Shown here: positions 53,506-62,608 of the stretch, piece after piece
How positions within the stretch are numbered: position 1 is the stretch's first letter
Layout: every line of letters starts with the position of its first letter
Source: an uncultured Tateyamaria sp.
GTDB lineage: Bacteria; Pseudomonadota; Alphaproteobacteria; Rhodobacterales; Rhodobacteraceae
NCBI RefSeq assembly: GCF_947504105.1
Contig: NZ_CANNGP010000005.1
Coordinates: 116,443-180,442 of the forward strand
Length of the DNA: 64,000 nt
Direction: 5' to 3'
Made by a program: the position numbers and the translations under genes
Notes under the pieces: model-generated
Told to the model about the DNA's origin: nothing
Seen by the model: the letters and a program-made list of their open reading frames with translations, nothing else
The model's database searches: none

Positions 53506-54333
53506 CTACAGCTCCTGGCTGGGTTGCAGTGTCTGCATGGCCCGGGCCAATGCCTCGAACCGGTTGGCCATGATCTCGTATTGGACAGCATTCATCAGGT
53601 CATACACACGGCGCATCTTGGGATTTTCGAGCGCTTTGGCGTATTCAAGCACTTCTTCATCAGAAAAGGACTGGTAAGTGTATGCCGCACCAGTCAGTGC
53701 GCTTGCCGCAATCTCTTCCTTCAAAACGTCCTCGTCACTGGACAGGAGTTCCCGCAAGTCCGGCTCGTCCAGCTGCAATTCGATCACGCCGGCAGCAGCC
53801 GCAGCCATCAGGAAACGCACCTGTATTTCCTGAATTGCGCGCACACTGACGCCGGCACTGTCAGATGCTTTGTTCATCCGCTTGAGGTGTTCGAGCCTTG
53901 GACTGTCCAAGCGTTCAAGCCCTGCAACGATAGCTTCCCCGCTATCGTGCTTCAACGCATCGTCTTCTTTCATGTGGCTGGCATTCTCGGCTTTGACCAA
54001 ACGCTGCCCGAGGTCAGATGCATAAAATTCAGCCGCGTGGGTCAGCATTTCATCTTCAAGCGTCTTTTCCAGAATGTCTAACGCTAGATCATGCATAACC
54101 TCGGTCTTGAAGACATCCTGTGTCAATCGCGTCCACTCGGTGCCAAAGTCTTCGGCCTGCAAGCCCAGCATTTCGGGGGCAGAGCTGGCAGACAGGCGGA
54201 TACTCTCCAGCGCCACGTCGAAACCTGTGACTTCAAGGAAATCCTGCAGCTTCGCCCGATCTGCCGCAAAGGCGGACAGGGATGTGGCAAGTGTCAGGAT
54301 CAGGGCTGCAAATCCATATCGAAGGGTGCGCAT
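53506..54333 (-). CDS. DUF2059-like exported protein, paralogue of the next gene
   Basis: About 275 residues from ATG 54333 (MRTLRYGFAALILTLATSLSAFA, signal peptide), after TGAGGT. The track start at 54591 is false: that extension is read through the tRNA gene on the other strand. The FYASDLGQRLVKAENASHM and YTYQSFSDEEVLEYAKALENP blocks are the helical DUF2059-type elements shared with the downstream gene. Role unknown. Confidence 0.8.
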   Translation of the reverse strand: MRTLRYGFAALILTLATSLSAFAADRAKLQDFLEVTGFDVALESIRLSASSAPEMLGLQAEDFGTEWTRLTQDVFKTEVMHDLALDILEKTLEDEMLTHAAEFYASDLGQRLVKAENASHMKEDDALKHDSGEAIVAGLERLDSPRLEHLKRMNKASDSAGVSVRAIQEIQVRFLMAAAAAGVIELQLDEPDLRELLSSDEDVLKEEIAASALTGAAYTYQSFSDEEVLEYAKALENPKMRRVYDLMNAVQYEIMANRFEALARAMQTLQPSQEL

Positions 54334-54493
54334 ATGATACCTCATTTCTGTCTGCTCGGGCATATTGGTCATTGAGCCAAGGGTATGCGTTTTTGCGGGC
54401 GCGTCCATCAAATTCCCTGTGTGAGCGGCTTTGGCGAAAAACTGTCTTGCGCGTCGGCCTCGTACACCGTAATTGAGCGCACCAGACCCCCGC

Positions 54494-54583
54494 GGAGAGG
54501 TGCCGGAGTGGTCGAACGGGGCGGTCTCGAAAACCGTTGTGGGTGCAAGCCCACCCAGGGTTCGAATCCCTGTCTCTCCGCCA
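54494..54583 (+). tRNA. tRNA-Ser (anticodon CGA)
   Basis: 90 bases including an encoded CCA end. Acceptor GGAGAGG pairs with TCTCTCC (one G-T), the anticodon stem CGGT/ACCG encloses CTCGAAA, giving anticodon CGA, a long variable arm (GTGGGTGCAAGCCCAC) marks a class II tRNA, and the T loop GGTTCGAATCC is standard. Reads serine UCG codons. Not followed by a recognisable integrase or att duplicate. Confidence 0.97.
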
Positions 54584-54965
54584 ATAATCACTGTTTTTCA
54601 TATACTTACGTGATTTTCCGCCATTCCACACTACGCGGGACGTTTTTGCGACGACGCCGGGGAAGGATAGCGATACTTTCGAATGCCACGGCTGCGACAT
54701 AGTTTGGCAAACCGACGCCAAGACCGTGTAAAGAGCACGTTCAAATGGAAAGTCCAAGGAACGCAGGGTGCGTGCTGGACTTATGGAATCGGCTATTCGG
54801 GTTTAGGCGTCAAAAGCCAGAGCCACGCCTGACAAAGCGCTTGCGTGGAGGTGTTCTTTCAGCATCAAGCTATGGAGCTAAGTCGGTGAGTGAACACACC
54901 GATGTTTCCATGTAAAAACGACAGGTCGGGCGATTTAACCACGCGAGCAGGTGTAGCAGCGTTGC
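54584..54965. other. Gene-free stretch after tRNA-Ser
   Basis: No coding frame with family features on either strand. A weak hairpin CGGTG-N8-CACCG lies near 54884-54901 and GAGCA/TGCTC repeats near the uspA stop may end that transcript. tRNA 3' flanks often take insertions, but no integrase, direct repeat of the tRNA end or phage gene is visible. Confidence 0.4.
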
Positions 54966-55805
54966 TCACTTGGACAGCAGGACCGGCAACTTCGCATGTC
55001 TCAGCAGTGCTTTACTGGTCGCGCCCACCACAAAGTCATAGGCGTAGGAGTGACCGAACGCACCAGTGACGACCAAGTCAGCCCCTTTTTCAAAAGCGCA
55101 ATCCATCAAGACGTTCGCGATAGCCGTGCCCGCTTGGTTGAGATGGCGTAGTTCGACCTTGTGCCCGTGACGTGCCAGGGCCGTGCTTATATCAAGCATG
55201 TCGGAATCCTGCATCTCGTTCAGCGTGTTGTTCTTGACGCGCAAAACAACCACCTCTGCTTCTGGTTTCGCCACCATCAGCATGTCATGGGCCGCGCGCG
55301 CAGCTTCGCGCGCTTCACTCCAACCCAGCAGAACCTTGTTGCCAATTTCCGGCCCTTCGTAATCATGCGGTACCACAATAACCGGACGACCACTTTGTCG
55401 AATGACGTCCGCCTGTGCCCGGCGCTGATCGTATCGATCGACCTCCTTGTCCTCATGCGCCATTATGACGATATCTGCAGCGCGCGCGCTTTCGACCATT
55501 CGTTCCGAGGCGGTATTCGACTGGGCTTGCACGAGGCGGTATTCGCCGACGAAATCTTCGACATCCGTATAGGATTCAAAGATCGCCTTGATCTCTTCCG
55601 CAACCGCTTGCTGACTGGCGCTAAACGCCTGAAATGCCGTGGCGGGCACATGCACAGCGATCCCGGGATAGACCTCGAGCGCCTCCAAGGTGTGCAAGCC
55701 GATCAGATGTGCGCCTGTGCGCCGGGCCAATGGTACGGCTACCTTCATCAATGTCGCCGCGTGCTCCTTGGTGGTCAGACATACAAGGATGGTCTTCGGT
55801 TCCAT
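54966..55805 (-). CDS. Universal stress protein, tandem UspA domains
   Basis: 279 residues made of two Usp halves (~1-150 and ~155-279). The second half has an ATP-loop-like GAFGHSYAYDFVVGATSKALL (G-2x-G-9x-G) ending in LPVLLSK; the first half is less conserved at that site, as is normal for UspE-like pairs. It lies 60 bases after the hsp20 gene on the same strand, suggesting one stress transcript controlled from the 56.4-kb intergenic region. Confidence 0.9.
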   Translation of the reverse strand: MEPKTILVCLTTKEHAATLMKVAVPLARRTGAHLIGLHTLEALEVYPGIAVHVPATAFQAFSASQQAVAEEIKAIFESYTDVEDFVGEYRLVQAQSNTASERMVESARAADIVIMAHEDKEVDRYDQRRAQADVIRQSGRPVIVVPHDYEGPEIGNKVLLGWSEAREAARAAHDMLMVAKPEAEVVVLRVKNNTLNEMQDSDMLDISTALARHGHKVELRHLNQAGTAIANVLMDCAFEKGADLVVTGAFGHSYAYDFVVGATSKALLRHAKLPVLLSK

Positions 55806-55865
55806 GAGATCCCCCTCCGGAGTGAGAAGATTAATCCGGCTGCAATGGCGACCGGATCATGCCAG

Positions 55866-56348
55866 TCACGATGTGCCAATACTGACTTTCTGAACGCCGG
55901 TTGGTGCGTTTTCGGGCCGCTCGATTTTGAGCGTGAGAACCCCGTTGGAAAAGTTCGCGTCCACTGCGCCATCAGCAGGAACAAATCCCAGCGGAATATG
56001 GCGACGGAAACTGCCACGGTGCCGCTCGACCAAATGATAATCCTTTTCTTTTTCCTCGCGTTCAGTGCTTTTCCCGCCCTTGATCACCAGCGTGTCGCCT
56101 TGCACCATGACATCAATATCATCCTTGCTGACGCCGGGGATGTCTGCGCTGACTTCAAGCCCCGTTTCTGTCTCTGCCACGTCAATCGCAGGCACCAGCA
56201 TCGCCCCGCTCGAAAAGAAATCCTCGGTTGGTTGCGGAACTGCGGTACCCCGCAAGTGGTCAAGCATCTGAGCCATTTCATTCTGGAAAGACTGAAAAAA
56301 CGGCGGGTAGAAGCCGCCTGCTCGCTTGGGAAGATTTGGTCTGGACAT
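55866..56348 (-). CDS. Small heat-shock protein (Hsp20/alpha-crystallin)
   Basis: 160 residues from ATG 56348 (MSRPNLPKRAGGF), after AGGAGCG. The alpha-crystallin domain spans ~45-150: AIDVAETETGLEVSADIPGV, the DTLVIKGGKS strand and the closing GVLTLKIER motif. An ATP-independent holdase. In an operon with uspA; the upstream gap carries a Crp/Fnr-type site, so expression may follow oxygen status instead of heat alone. Confidence 0.93.
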   Translation of the reverse strand: MSRPNLPKRAGGFYPPFFQSFQNEMAQMLDHLRGTAVPQPTEDFFSSGAMLVPAIDVAETETGLEVSADIPGVSKDDIDVMVQGDTLVIKGGKSTEREEKEKDYHLVERHRGSFRRHIPLGFVPADGAVDANFSNGVLTLKIERPENAPTGVQKVSIGTS

Positions 56349-56416
56349 TGTGGCGCTCCTTTTCTGGATGATTGAGGCTCCGTCATCTTGATCTAGCAAA
56401 TCCGGCCCTGCCCCAA

Positions 56417-56430
56417 TTGATCGTTGTCAA
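56417..56430. promoter_or_regulatory. Crp/Fnr-type box between hsp20 and the bactofilin-like gene
   Basis: TTGATCGTTGTCAA fits TTGAT-N4-ATCAA with one mismatch and the core TTGA-N6-TCAA exactly. It is 69 bases before hsp20 and 57 before the divergent gene, so it may serve both operons. Confidence 0.6.
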
Positions 56431-56486
56431 TCCGGCTTTGATATCCAGCGCTATCCAATTGCCATCAATATTTGGGAGCGGTTGGC

Positions 56487-57680
56487 ATGTTGACGAGATA
56501 CGTATCTGCCGTGGCAATGGCAGTCCTTTTGTCCGTCTCGCAAGGCTGGGCACAGACGAATGTAATGGAAAACGGTGGCGACACCTTTGTCACAGGAGAG
56601 ACTTTGACCCAAACACTGGATGCCACCGGCGACGTTTTTGCCATGGGCCGGTCCACGACGGTGTTGGGCCAGACGGACGGTGATTTTCATGCCTCGGGCT
56701 TTGATGTGGTGATTGATGCCGGGGTCCGCGAAGACGCTTATGCGGCGGGGGCAACCGTCACGCTAAAGGGTACCGTGGCTCAAGATTTTTCCGCAGCAGG
56801 CGTCACAGTCCGGACCGAAGCCACATCACGCGTTACAGGTAACGCCCGATTGGCGGGCGCCACAGTTAAAATCGAAGGTCCAATAGATGGAGCGTTGTCC
56901 GTGACGGGGCGCGATGTGCTTCTGAACGCACCCGTTGCCGGGGATGTACGTATTTTCGCCCGCACCCTGCGCTTTGGTCCCGAGGGAGTGGTGTCGGGTC
57001 GCCTTATATATACAACAAAAGAGAAGACTGATGTGCCAGAACGCGTTGCCCCCGCCACGCGCGTGGTGTTCGAAGCCTTTTCCGGTGGCGTTCTGAAACG
57101 TGAATGGACTGGTATTCGGGACATGCCAGTTTTTCCGACATTTGCATCGGTGTTCTTTGGCTTTCTCGTCACCCTGTTGTTTTTTGTATTGCTGGGCGCC
57201 ATCGCGCTTGGCTTTGCGCCCCGACAGGTTTCCTGGCTGCGCAAGTCGATCGGAGCAGCACCAGGCCGGACGCTGCTACAAGGGGTCGTTGGCCTATCGA
57301 TCTTTTTGGGGGCAATCCCGGTCATGGCATTGACCATTGTCGGATTGCCTTTTGTGCCCGTCGCCCTGCTGGCAGTTATATTGCTCTGGACCCTCGCCTA
57401 TGCATTGGGGGCCTATGCCATCGCCATGCGCTTGTGGACCGGCCTGGGCGGAGCAATTGACCCCGCCATCGTCACGCGACTTGTCGTCTTTGCAGCGGCC
57501 ATAATCGTGGTGGCGCTGCTGAACTTCATTCCATTCGTTGGCTGGGTCGCAAACTACACCCTCGTCCTGTTGGGCGTCGGCGCAATGACCCATGCCGCCT
57601 TTCTTGCCCTGGTTCCCGATATCGATCCCGCCTTGGACGCGGATATGCGCCCGGTAGATGACACTGACGCCTCAAGCTGA
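56487..57680 (+). CDS. Exported/membrane protein with bactofilin-like beta-helix and C-terminal membrane spans
   Basis: About 397 residues from ATG 56487 (MLTRYVSAVAMAVLLS, signal peptide). The N-terminal ~200 residues repeat short GxVxx strands (AAGVTVRTEATSRVTGNARL, VTGRDVLLNAPVAGDVRI) like polymer-forming bactofilins. Then at least four membrane spans (FGFLVTLLFFVLLGAIALGF to LVVFAAAIIVVALLNF) and an acidic tail. Function not settled. In one operon with DUF2267, downstream of a Crp/Fnr-type site. Confidence 0.8.
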   Translation: MLTRYVSAVAMAVLLSVSQGWAQTNVMENGGDTFVTGETLTQTLDATGDVFAMGRSTTVLGQTDGDFHASGFDVVIDAGVREDAYAAGATVTLKGTVAQDFSAAGVTVRTEATSRVTGNARLAGATVKIEGPIDGALSVTGRDVLLNAPVAGDVRIFARTLRFGPEGVVSGRLIYTTKEKTDVPERVAPATRVVFEAFSGGVLKREWTGIRDMPVFPTFASVFFGFLVTLLFFVLLGAIALGFAPRQVSWLRKSIGAAPGRTLLQGVVGLSIFLGAIPVMALTIVGLPFVPVALLAVILLWTLAYALGAYAIAMRLWTGLGGAIDPAIVTRLVVFAAAIIVVALLNFIPFVGWVANYTLVLLGVGAMTHAAFLALVPDIDPALDADMRPVDDTDASS

Positions 57681-57694
57681 AAAGGAGAATGCCC

Positions 57695-58117
57695 ATGTCC
57701 AGTCAAGGCCTCGAAGTTATCGATCAAACTGTGCACCTGACGCATGAGTGGATCAATGAACTGGCGGAACGGGTAGGCTATGCATCTAAACGCAGCACCT
57801 TACGCCTGCTGCGTACAGTGTTGCATTTGTTGCGTGACAGATTGCCCCAGGATGAGATGGCGCAGTTTTCAGCGCAGCTGCCGCTACTGATCCGCGGAAT
57901 CATGTTCGAAGGCTGGCAGCCAAAGCTGTTACCCAAAACATCGCTCAAACTCGAGCCTACCATTCTCGACGCAATGCAAGACACAGCCGAGTTCCGGGGA
58001 CCCGAAGACGTTCGTTACGTCTTTGATCTGTTGAACGTTCGGATCAGCCGAGGCGAGATCGAGGATGTCCGGGCATGTCTGCCGGAAGAGATGCGCGAAT
58101 ATTGGAAAGCGCCTTAG
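57695..58117 (+). CDS. DUF2267 family protein
   Basis: About 140 residues; ATG 57695 is 9 bases after AAGGAG, though ATG 57689 is also possible. Features: two similar halves (HEWINELAERVGYASKRSTL and then RGIMFEGWQP, PEDVRYVFDLLNVRISRGEI) of the DUF2267 type with LRTVLHLLRDRLPQDEMAQF. Soluble, function unknown, often found with Usp and Hsp20 genes. Convergent with the Crp/Fnr gene (4-base overlap). Confidence 0.88.
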   Translation: MSSQGLEVIDQTVHLTHEWINELAERVGYASKRSTLRLLRTVLHLLRDRLPQDEMAQFSAQLPLLIRGIMFEGWQPKLLPKTSLKLEPTILDAMQDTAEFRGPEDVRYVFDLLNVRISRGEIEDVRACLPEEMREYWKAP

Positions 58118-58785
58118 TCGGCGCCACGTGACAGCTCCAAAAGGGCATCGGATCTCAGCACGGTGATTGTTTGCGCCCCATCAAGCGCAATAACACCTGC
58201 TTTGCGTAATGCCGTAAAGGACCGGCTGACGGTTTCCGTGGTCAGGCCAAGAAAGTCGGCTATGTCATTGCGACACATGGGCAGAGCGATCCGACGGTGA
58301 ACACCCTGGTTCTCACCATGGCGGCTTGTAATCACGTTCAGAAAAGATGCGACTCGCTCAGCTGCCGATTTCTGTCCCAGCATCATCACATGGTCTTGCA
58401 TGGCGCTGATCTCCTGCAGGGCGGCCTGCAGAAGTGCCATATGCAGATCAGGGTCGCCGTCGCCATGGTCCAAGGCGGCCCGCCGGTATGCACGGATCGT
58501 CGTATCGACCAGGGCTTCGCAATCTGCGTGGTGGCATCCGTCTGCAGGAAATCCAATGATGTCTCCGGGGTAACCGAAGGCGATGACTTGTCGCCGACCG
58601 TTTTCCAGCATGCGGGTCAAGCGTACAACGCCACCGACAACTTGGTATACGTACTCAACCTCATCCCCTTCGTGATACAGATGCTTTCCCGCCTTGAGGC
58701 GTGCTGGGAGCGCGTTTCGCGCAACGCTCTGAGCTGAGTGCAGGTCCTGGATCGGGCGGTTTTCCGCAGACAATGTGACGTACAT
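58114..58785 (-). CDS. Crp/Fnr-family transcriptional regulator, FixK-like
   Basis: About 223 residues from ATG 58785 (MYVTLSAENRPIQDL). Cyclic-nucleotide-binding-type barrel (HLYHEGDEVEYVYQVVGGVV) followed by a winged helix with DIADFLGLTTETVSRSFTALRKAG; the ETVSR helix is that of FNR/FixK-type readers of TTGAT-N4-ATCAA. The N-terminal cysteine cluster of FNR is missing, so it does not sense oxygen through a [4Fe-4S] site; FixK-like dependence on another signal fits better. The nearby two-component genes could be that signal. Divergent from the response regulator. Confidence 0.88.
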   Translation of the reverse strand: MYVTLSAENRPIQDLHSAQSVARNALPARLKAGKHLYHEGDEVEYVYQVVGGVVRLTRMLENGRRQVIAFGYPGDIIGFPADGCHHADCEALVDTTIRAYRRAALDHGDGDPDLHMALLQAALQEISAMQDHVMMLGQKSAAERVASFLNVITSRHGENQGVHRRIALPMCRNDIADFLGLTTETVSRSFTALRKAGVIALDGAQTITVLRSDALLELSRGAD

Positions 58786-58936
58786 TCGAAGTCCCCTGAT
58801 AAGTGCGGGAACGTTGGTGGACCGGTCATGTATTCTGACGTACACTTCGATCTGACAGTTTTGTATCAAATTGTAATGCATCTCGGGACCACATACGTGC
58901 GTTCCTGTGAGCAGCAGGCGCATATGAGCCAAGCCG

Positions 58937-59722
58937 GTGGAGCGCGACGTGGGACAGCAGCCGACAATATTGGTTGTGGAAGACGATCTGAAAGTACGGA
59001 CCCTGCTGCGGAACGTGCTGGAAGATGATGGATTCGCAGTGACCGAAGCCTGTAATGACGTCGAGACACGCGCATGTATTGCATCAACTGACCTCAGCCT
59101 GGTGACCCTTGACGTTCACCTGGGAACCGAAAGTGGCTTTGATATCGCGCGCGAAATCCGCGCAGTCTCAACTGTGCCGATCGTAATGGTCACAGGCAAG
59201 GATGACGTAATCGACCGCGTTGTGGGCCTCGAGATCGGGGCAGATGACTATATCACCAAGCCCTTCCACGTGCGCGAGGTTATTGCCCGCATCCGTGCAG
59301 TCCTGCGCCGCCATCAATTTGCCGAGGCGGACGCACACAAGGGTACCCATATCTCGCCCGGAATTCCGGGCAGCGCAGCGTACCATTTCGATGGAGTGAT
59401 TGCGGTACCAGACCGCTTGCAGGTAATCGACCGCACCGGCACCGATTGCGCACTGACCAGCGGAGACTTCAACTTGTTGAAAGTGTTTCTGGAGCGGCCC
59501 AAACGGGTTTTGTCGCGCGATCAGCTCATGGACCTGACCGGAGGTGTTGAATGGTCCCCCCTCGATCGAACGATCGACAATCAGGTGGCCCGGCTACGCA
59601 AAAAGATTGAACGGAATCCTTCAGAGCCACGCCTGATCAAAACAGTGCGCGGTGTCGGCTATACCTTTGCCTGCGAGGTAAAACGTAAACAGGCAAACGG
59701 ATCACTTCACAAAAGTGCGTAA
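58937..59722 (+). CDS. OmpR/PhoB-type response regulator
   Basis: About 257-261 residues; GTG 58949 has GGAG 6 bases upstream and may be the true start. Receiver domain (TILVVEDDLKVRTLL, phospho-acceptor in LSLVTLDVHLGTE, TGKDDV, ADDYITKPFHVREV) and a winged-helix DNA-binding domain (LTSGDFNLLKVFLERPKRVLSRDQLMDL-type, here with LSRDQLMDLTGG and NQVARLRKKIE). Convergent with and overlapping the hybrid-kinase gene, which may be its partner, although kinase and regulator lie on opposite strands. Confidence 0.9.
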   Translation: MERDVGQQPTILVVEDDLKVRTLLRNVLEDDGFAVTEACNDVETRACIASTDLSLVTLDVHLGTESGFDIAREIRAVSTVPIVMVTGKDDVIDRVVGLEIGADDYITKPFHVREVIARIRAVLRRHQFAEADAHKGTHISPGIPGSAAYHFDGVIAVPDRLQVIDRTGTDCALTSGDFNLLKVFLERPKRVLSRDQLMDLTGGVEWSPLDRTIDNQVARLRKKIERNPSEPRLIKTVRGVGYTFACEVKRKQANGSLHKSA

Positions 59723-61281
59723 AGTCGCTCGGCCAGATCAGAATGGCGATACGGTTTGTGCAGAATCCTATGATCCCCTGCTGGACCCATCTTGCTGGTA
59801 ATGACATCACTGGCATAGCCAGACGTCAGCAGTATCCCTACATGCGGAAGCATTTCGCGCACTTTGGCGGCGAGGCCGTATCCATTTAACGACCCAGGCA
59901 TCACGAGGTCGGAAAACACCACATCAACATGCCTGCCCGAGCGCAGCAGAGCATAGGCCTCGTCTCCGTTCGCAGCTTCCAGCGCCTGGTAGCCCAGATC
60001 GCGTACGCGTTCGAGTGAGAGCTTGCGTACACGCGGGTTGTCTTCGACAACCAAAACGACCTGACCGTTCCCGCGCGGCATATCGCCAGCATCTGCGTTC
60101 AAGTTTGTATCATCGGCCAAACGCGCTGCCCGCAGGGCGGGAAAGTAGAGCCCGAAGCTCGTACCATGCCCCAGTTCGCTGTAGAGCGTGATGTGCCCCC
60201 CGGATTGCCGAACAAAACCATACACCATGGCCAGCCCCAAACCTGTACCGCCGGTGGCAGCCTTTGTTGTAAAAAATGGTTCGAACGCACGGCGCTGTGC
60301 ATCAAGCGTCATCCCGGCACCATCATCGCTGATGAACAGCCGGACATAGTCACCCGGCGCGATATCGGTTTCCTGAGCCATGTAGTCATCGTCGATCGTG
60401 ACATCCGCAACCGAAATCAGGAACTCGCCCCCACCCGGCATTGCGTCACGGGCATTCAGCGCCAGATTGATCAAAGTGGATTGCAACTGCACTGGGTCGA
60501 TCATGACCGGGCTGAGTGTTTTGGCAAAATCTGTGCGGATCGTGTACCGCTCTCCGATGGTGCGCTTGAGGATGGCGAGAGCGTCACGGCATTGTTCGCG
60601 CAGATCGACCTCAACAGGTTTGAGGTTTCCTTTTCGCGCAAAAACCAGAAGACGCGACGTCAGATCGGCCCCCAATTCAGCCGACGCCAATGCATCGTTA
60701 ATGAGATCAATCTGTTTTTCCGTCGTGCCACGCATCTGCAACAATTCCAGGTTGCCAATGATAACGGTCAGAAGGTTGTTGAAATCGTGCGCGATCCCGC
60801 CGGTCAATTGTCCCACCGCATCAAGCCGCTGCGACCGCGCCAATGCTTCTTGCGCCGCATGGCGTTCCGTGAGGTCGTGCAAGATGCCAATGAATACCGC
60901 CTGATCGTCGATGACGGCGCGCCCCACAGACAAATGCAAGGGGAACACCGTCCCATCCTGACGTCGGCCCTCTACATCTCGACCAATATCGATGATGCGT
61001 GTTTCTCCGGTCTTGAGGTGATGTGCCATGAAATCGCCATGCACTTTGGCCAGGGCCTCGGGCATGAGAACGTTGACACTTTGTCCGATCAGCTCACCGC
61101 TCTTGCATCCGAACAACTGGCCCGACGCAGGGTTGGCGCGCAGGATGGTACCTTCGCTGTCGGACACGATGATCGCATCGGCGGCGGCCTCCATCAGGGC
61201 GGTTAACAGGGCTGCGTCTCTGGCGTGATCCAATGGCTTTGACCAGGTTGCTTCAGGGTTACACTCGACCAAGTTGATCAA
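59707..61281 (-). CDS. PAS-domain hybrid histidine kinase with C-terminal receiver (FixL-like)
   Basis: 524 residues from a TTG at 61281 with no good ribosome site; ATG 61194 would cut close to the PAS domain. Order: PAS (~28-140; AADAIIVSDSEGTILRANPA, GQSVNVLMPEA), HisKA with GGIAHDFNNLLTVIIGN, HATPase (NLALNARDAMP, DDGAGM, GTGLGLAMV) and a receiver (VVLVVEDNPRVRK, phospho-acceptor FSDLVMPG). No membrane span, so soluble. The PAS is FixL-like but a haem-binding histidine was not assigned. Probably upstream of the response regulator and Fnr-type gene. Confidence 0.9.
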   Translation of the reverse strand: MINLVECNPEATWSKPLDHARDAALLTALMEAAADAIIVSDSEGTILRANPASGQLFGCKSGELIGQSVNVLMPEALAKVHGDFMAHHLKTGETRIIDIGRDVEGRRQDGTVFPLHLSVGRAVIDDQAVFIGILHDLTERHAAQEALARSQRLDAVGQLTGGIAHDFNNLLTVIIGNLELLQMRGTTEKQIDLINDALASAELGADLTSRLLVFARKGNLKPVEVDLREQCRDALAILKRTIGERYTIRTDFAKTLSPVMIDPVQLQSTLINLALNARDAMPGGGEFLISVADVTIDDDYMAQETDIAPGDYVRLFISDDGAGMTLDAQRRAFEPFFTTKAATGGTGLGLAMVYGFVRQSGGHITLYSELGHGTSFGLYFPALRAARLADDTNLNADAGDMPRGNGQVVLVVEDNPRVRKLSLERVRDLGYQALEAANGDEAYALLRSGRHVDVVFSDLVMPGSLNGYGLAAKVREMLPHVGILLTSGYASDVITSKMGPAGDHRILHKPYRHSDLAERLYALL

Positions 61282-61313
61282 AACGGCATAATACAGGTCA
61301 AGCGGTTACGCGA

Positions 61314-62480
61314 TTATGTGCGGGCCGCCGCAACTTCCACCCCTCTTTTTCCAAGATCAGCCAACAATCCCAGGTATCGAGTGAGATCGGACAGAGAAAT
61401 CACCCCGAGCAATTGGCGGCTTTCAACAACCATGAACTTGCGTTGGCCAGTCCGCGCAATACGGTCAAAGAGTTCCAGTATCAGCATATCCGGCGGGATG
61501 CAGGTGGCTTGCTTCAACTCTACAAAGATATCGTCGACGGTGGTGTTGGCCCAGTTTTCGCGATCAATTCTGGCCAACACGCAAGTGTCTATGTGGCCGA
61601 GCAGGCGGCCATCTTCAACGACCGGCACAAAGCCAATACCGTTGGCCAGCATTGTTCGGTTTACCAATGCCGCAAGCGTGGTGTTCGGGCCGGTGGTTAC
61701 AACATCCGTGGTCATCAGCGCTTGCACTTGCCGGGTGCCGAAATAGGTTTTCATCCGCTGCGCCTCAAGACTGCTGCGCGCAGCCGCGAGTATGAAAAGG
61801 CCAATGAGTATCTGCCAGAATCCGGCAATGAGCACGCCCTGAAACAATCCAAGCAGCCCCAAACCCATCAACCCGTACGCCAGAATTGTGCCCGACCGCG
61901 CTGCGGTTTCTGTTGCAGCCAGCATATCGCCACTACGCTGCCACAGCCACGCGCGCAGGATTCGCCCGCCATCCAGCGGAAAGGCGGGTAACAGGTTGAA
62001 AAGGGCAAGAACCAAGTTGATCAGCGCAAGGTAGCGGAACACTTCTACAACGGCTCCGCCGCCAATCAGAACCTCGCTCACCGCTGCAAAGCTGCCGAAG
62101 GCAAAGGCCAGCGCCAAGCTCATCAACGGCCCGGCGAGTGCGATCCAGAATTCGTGCATTGCCTTTCTCGGTTCTTGGGCCAGTTCGGCAACACCACCAA
62201 ACAGAAACAGGGTAATGCCCTTTGTTTCGACCCCGAATCTTCTTGCGGTTAAGGCATGCGCCAACTCATGCCCTATCAAAGAAACAAAAAAGAGCAGCAT
62301 ACCCAGGATCGTCATTGCCGCGTAAGTCCACTGCGTCAGACCGGGCAAGGCCAGAGGAAAGGTATATTGAAACAAGCTCCAGGCGATCAATGCCGCAATC
62401 AAAATCCAACTGGGATCGACGCGTATCCCAAACCCAAAAACGGTGACGATTGTTCGCGCATTAGAGAACATGACGACCAT
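61314..62480 (-). CDS. Site-2 protease family (M50B) membrane protein with two CBS domains
   Basis: 388 residues. Zinc site LIGHELAHALTARRFGVE and third ligand FPLDGGRILRAWLW within a six-span core, then two CBS domains (~250-380; VQALMTTDVVTTGPNTTLAA and FMVVESRQLLGVISLSDLTR). Rv2869c/SpoIVFB-like proteases cut membrane proteins; the CBS pair may sense adenylates. ATG 62480 or 62471. It is divergent from the antiporter across a second Crp/Fnr-type site. Substrate unknown. Confidence 0.9.
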   Translation of the reverse strand: MVVMFSNARTIVTVFGFGIRVDPSWILIAALIAWSLFQYTFPLALPGLTQWTYAAMTILGMLLFFVSLIGHELAHALTARRFGVETKGITLFLFGGVAELAQEPRKAMHEFWIALAGPLMSLALAFAFGSFAAVSEVLIGGGAVVEVFRYLALINLVLALFNLLPAFPLDGGRILRAWLWQRSGDMLAATETAARSGTILAYGLMGLGLLGLFQGVLIAGFWQILIGLFILAAARSSLEAQRMKTYFGTRQVQALMTTDVVTTGPNTTLAALVNRTMLANGIGFVPVVEDGRLLGHIDTCVLARIDRENWANTTVDDIFVELKQATCIPPDMLILELFDRIARTGQRKFMVVESRQLLGVISLSDLTRYLGLLADLGKRGVEVAAART

Positions 62481-62519
62481 CCTTTTGGTCGTATCTTACG
62501 TGCTGTCCGGCCGCCGCCA

Positions 62520-62533
62520 TTGATCTCGCTCAA
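62520..62533. promoter_or_regulatory. Crp/Fnr-type box between site-2 protease and antiporter genes
   Basis: TTGATCTCGCTCAA: one mismatch to TTGAT-N4-ATCAA, exact core TTGA-N6-TCAA. Lies 40 bases before the protease start and 76 before the antiporter start. Confidence 0.55.
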
Positions 62534-62608
62534 ATCTCTCGCTGCACACCCTGCCCCGCCCTTGAGAAATGTCAGTATCCTCACCGGTCCAGTACGTAGA
62601 TCAGCGGT

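Noticed and set aside
54233-54757. ORFs reading through the tRNA-Ser gene (including the long N-terminus of the 53.5-kb gene)
   Set aside because: The RDSNPGWACTH / GIRTLGG-type peptides are translations of tRNA sequence, a familiar artefact.
54494-54965. Possible integration site at tRNA-Ser
   Set aside because: No duplicated tRNA 3' end, integrase or phage genes are visible on either side.
61271-61284. TTGATCAA near the hybrid-kinase start as a Crp/Fnr site
   Set aside because: The half-sites abut with no spacer, so it does not fit TTGA-N6-TCAA.
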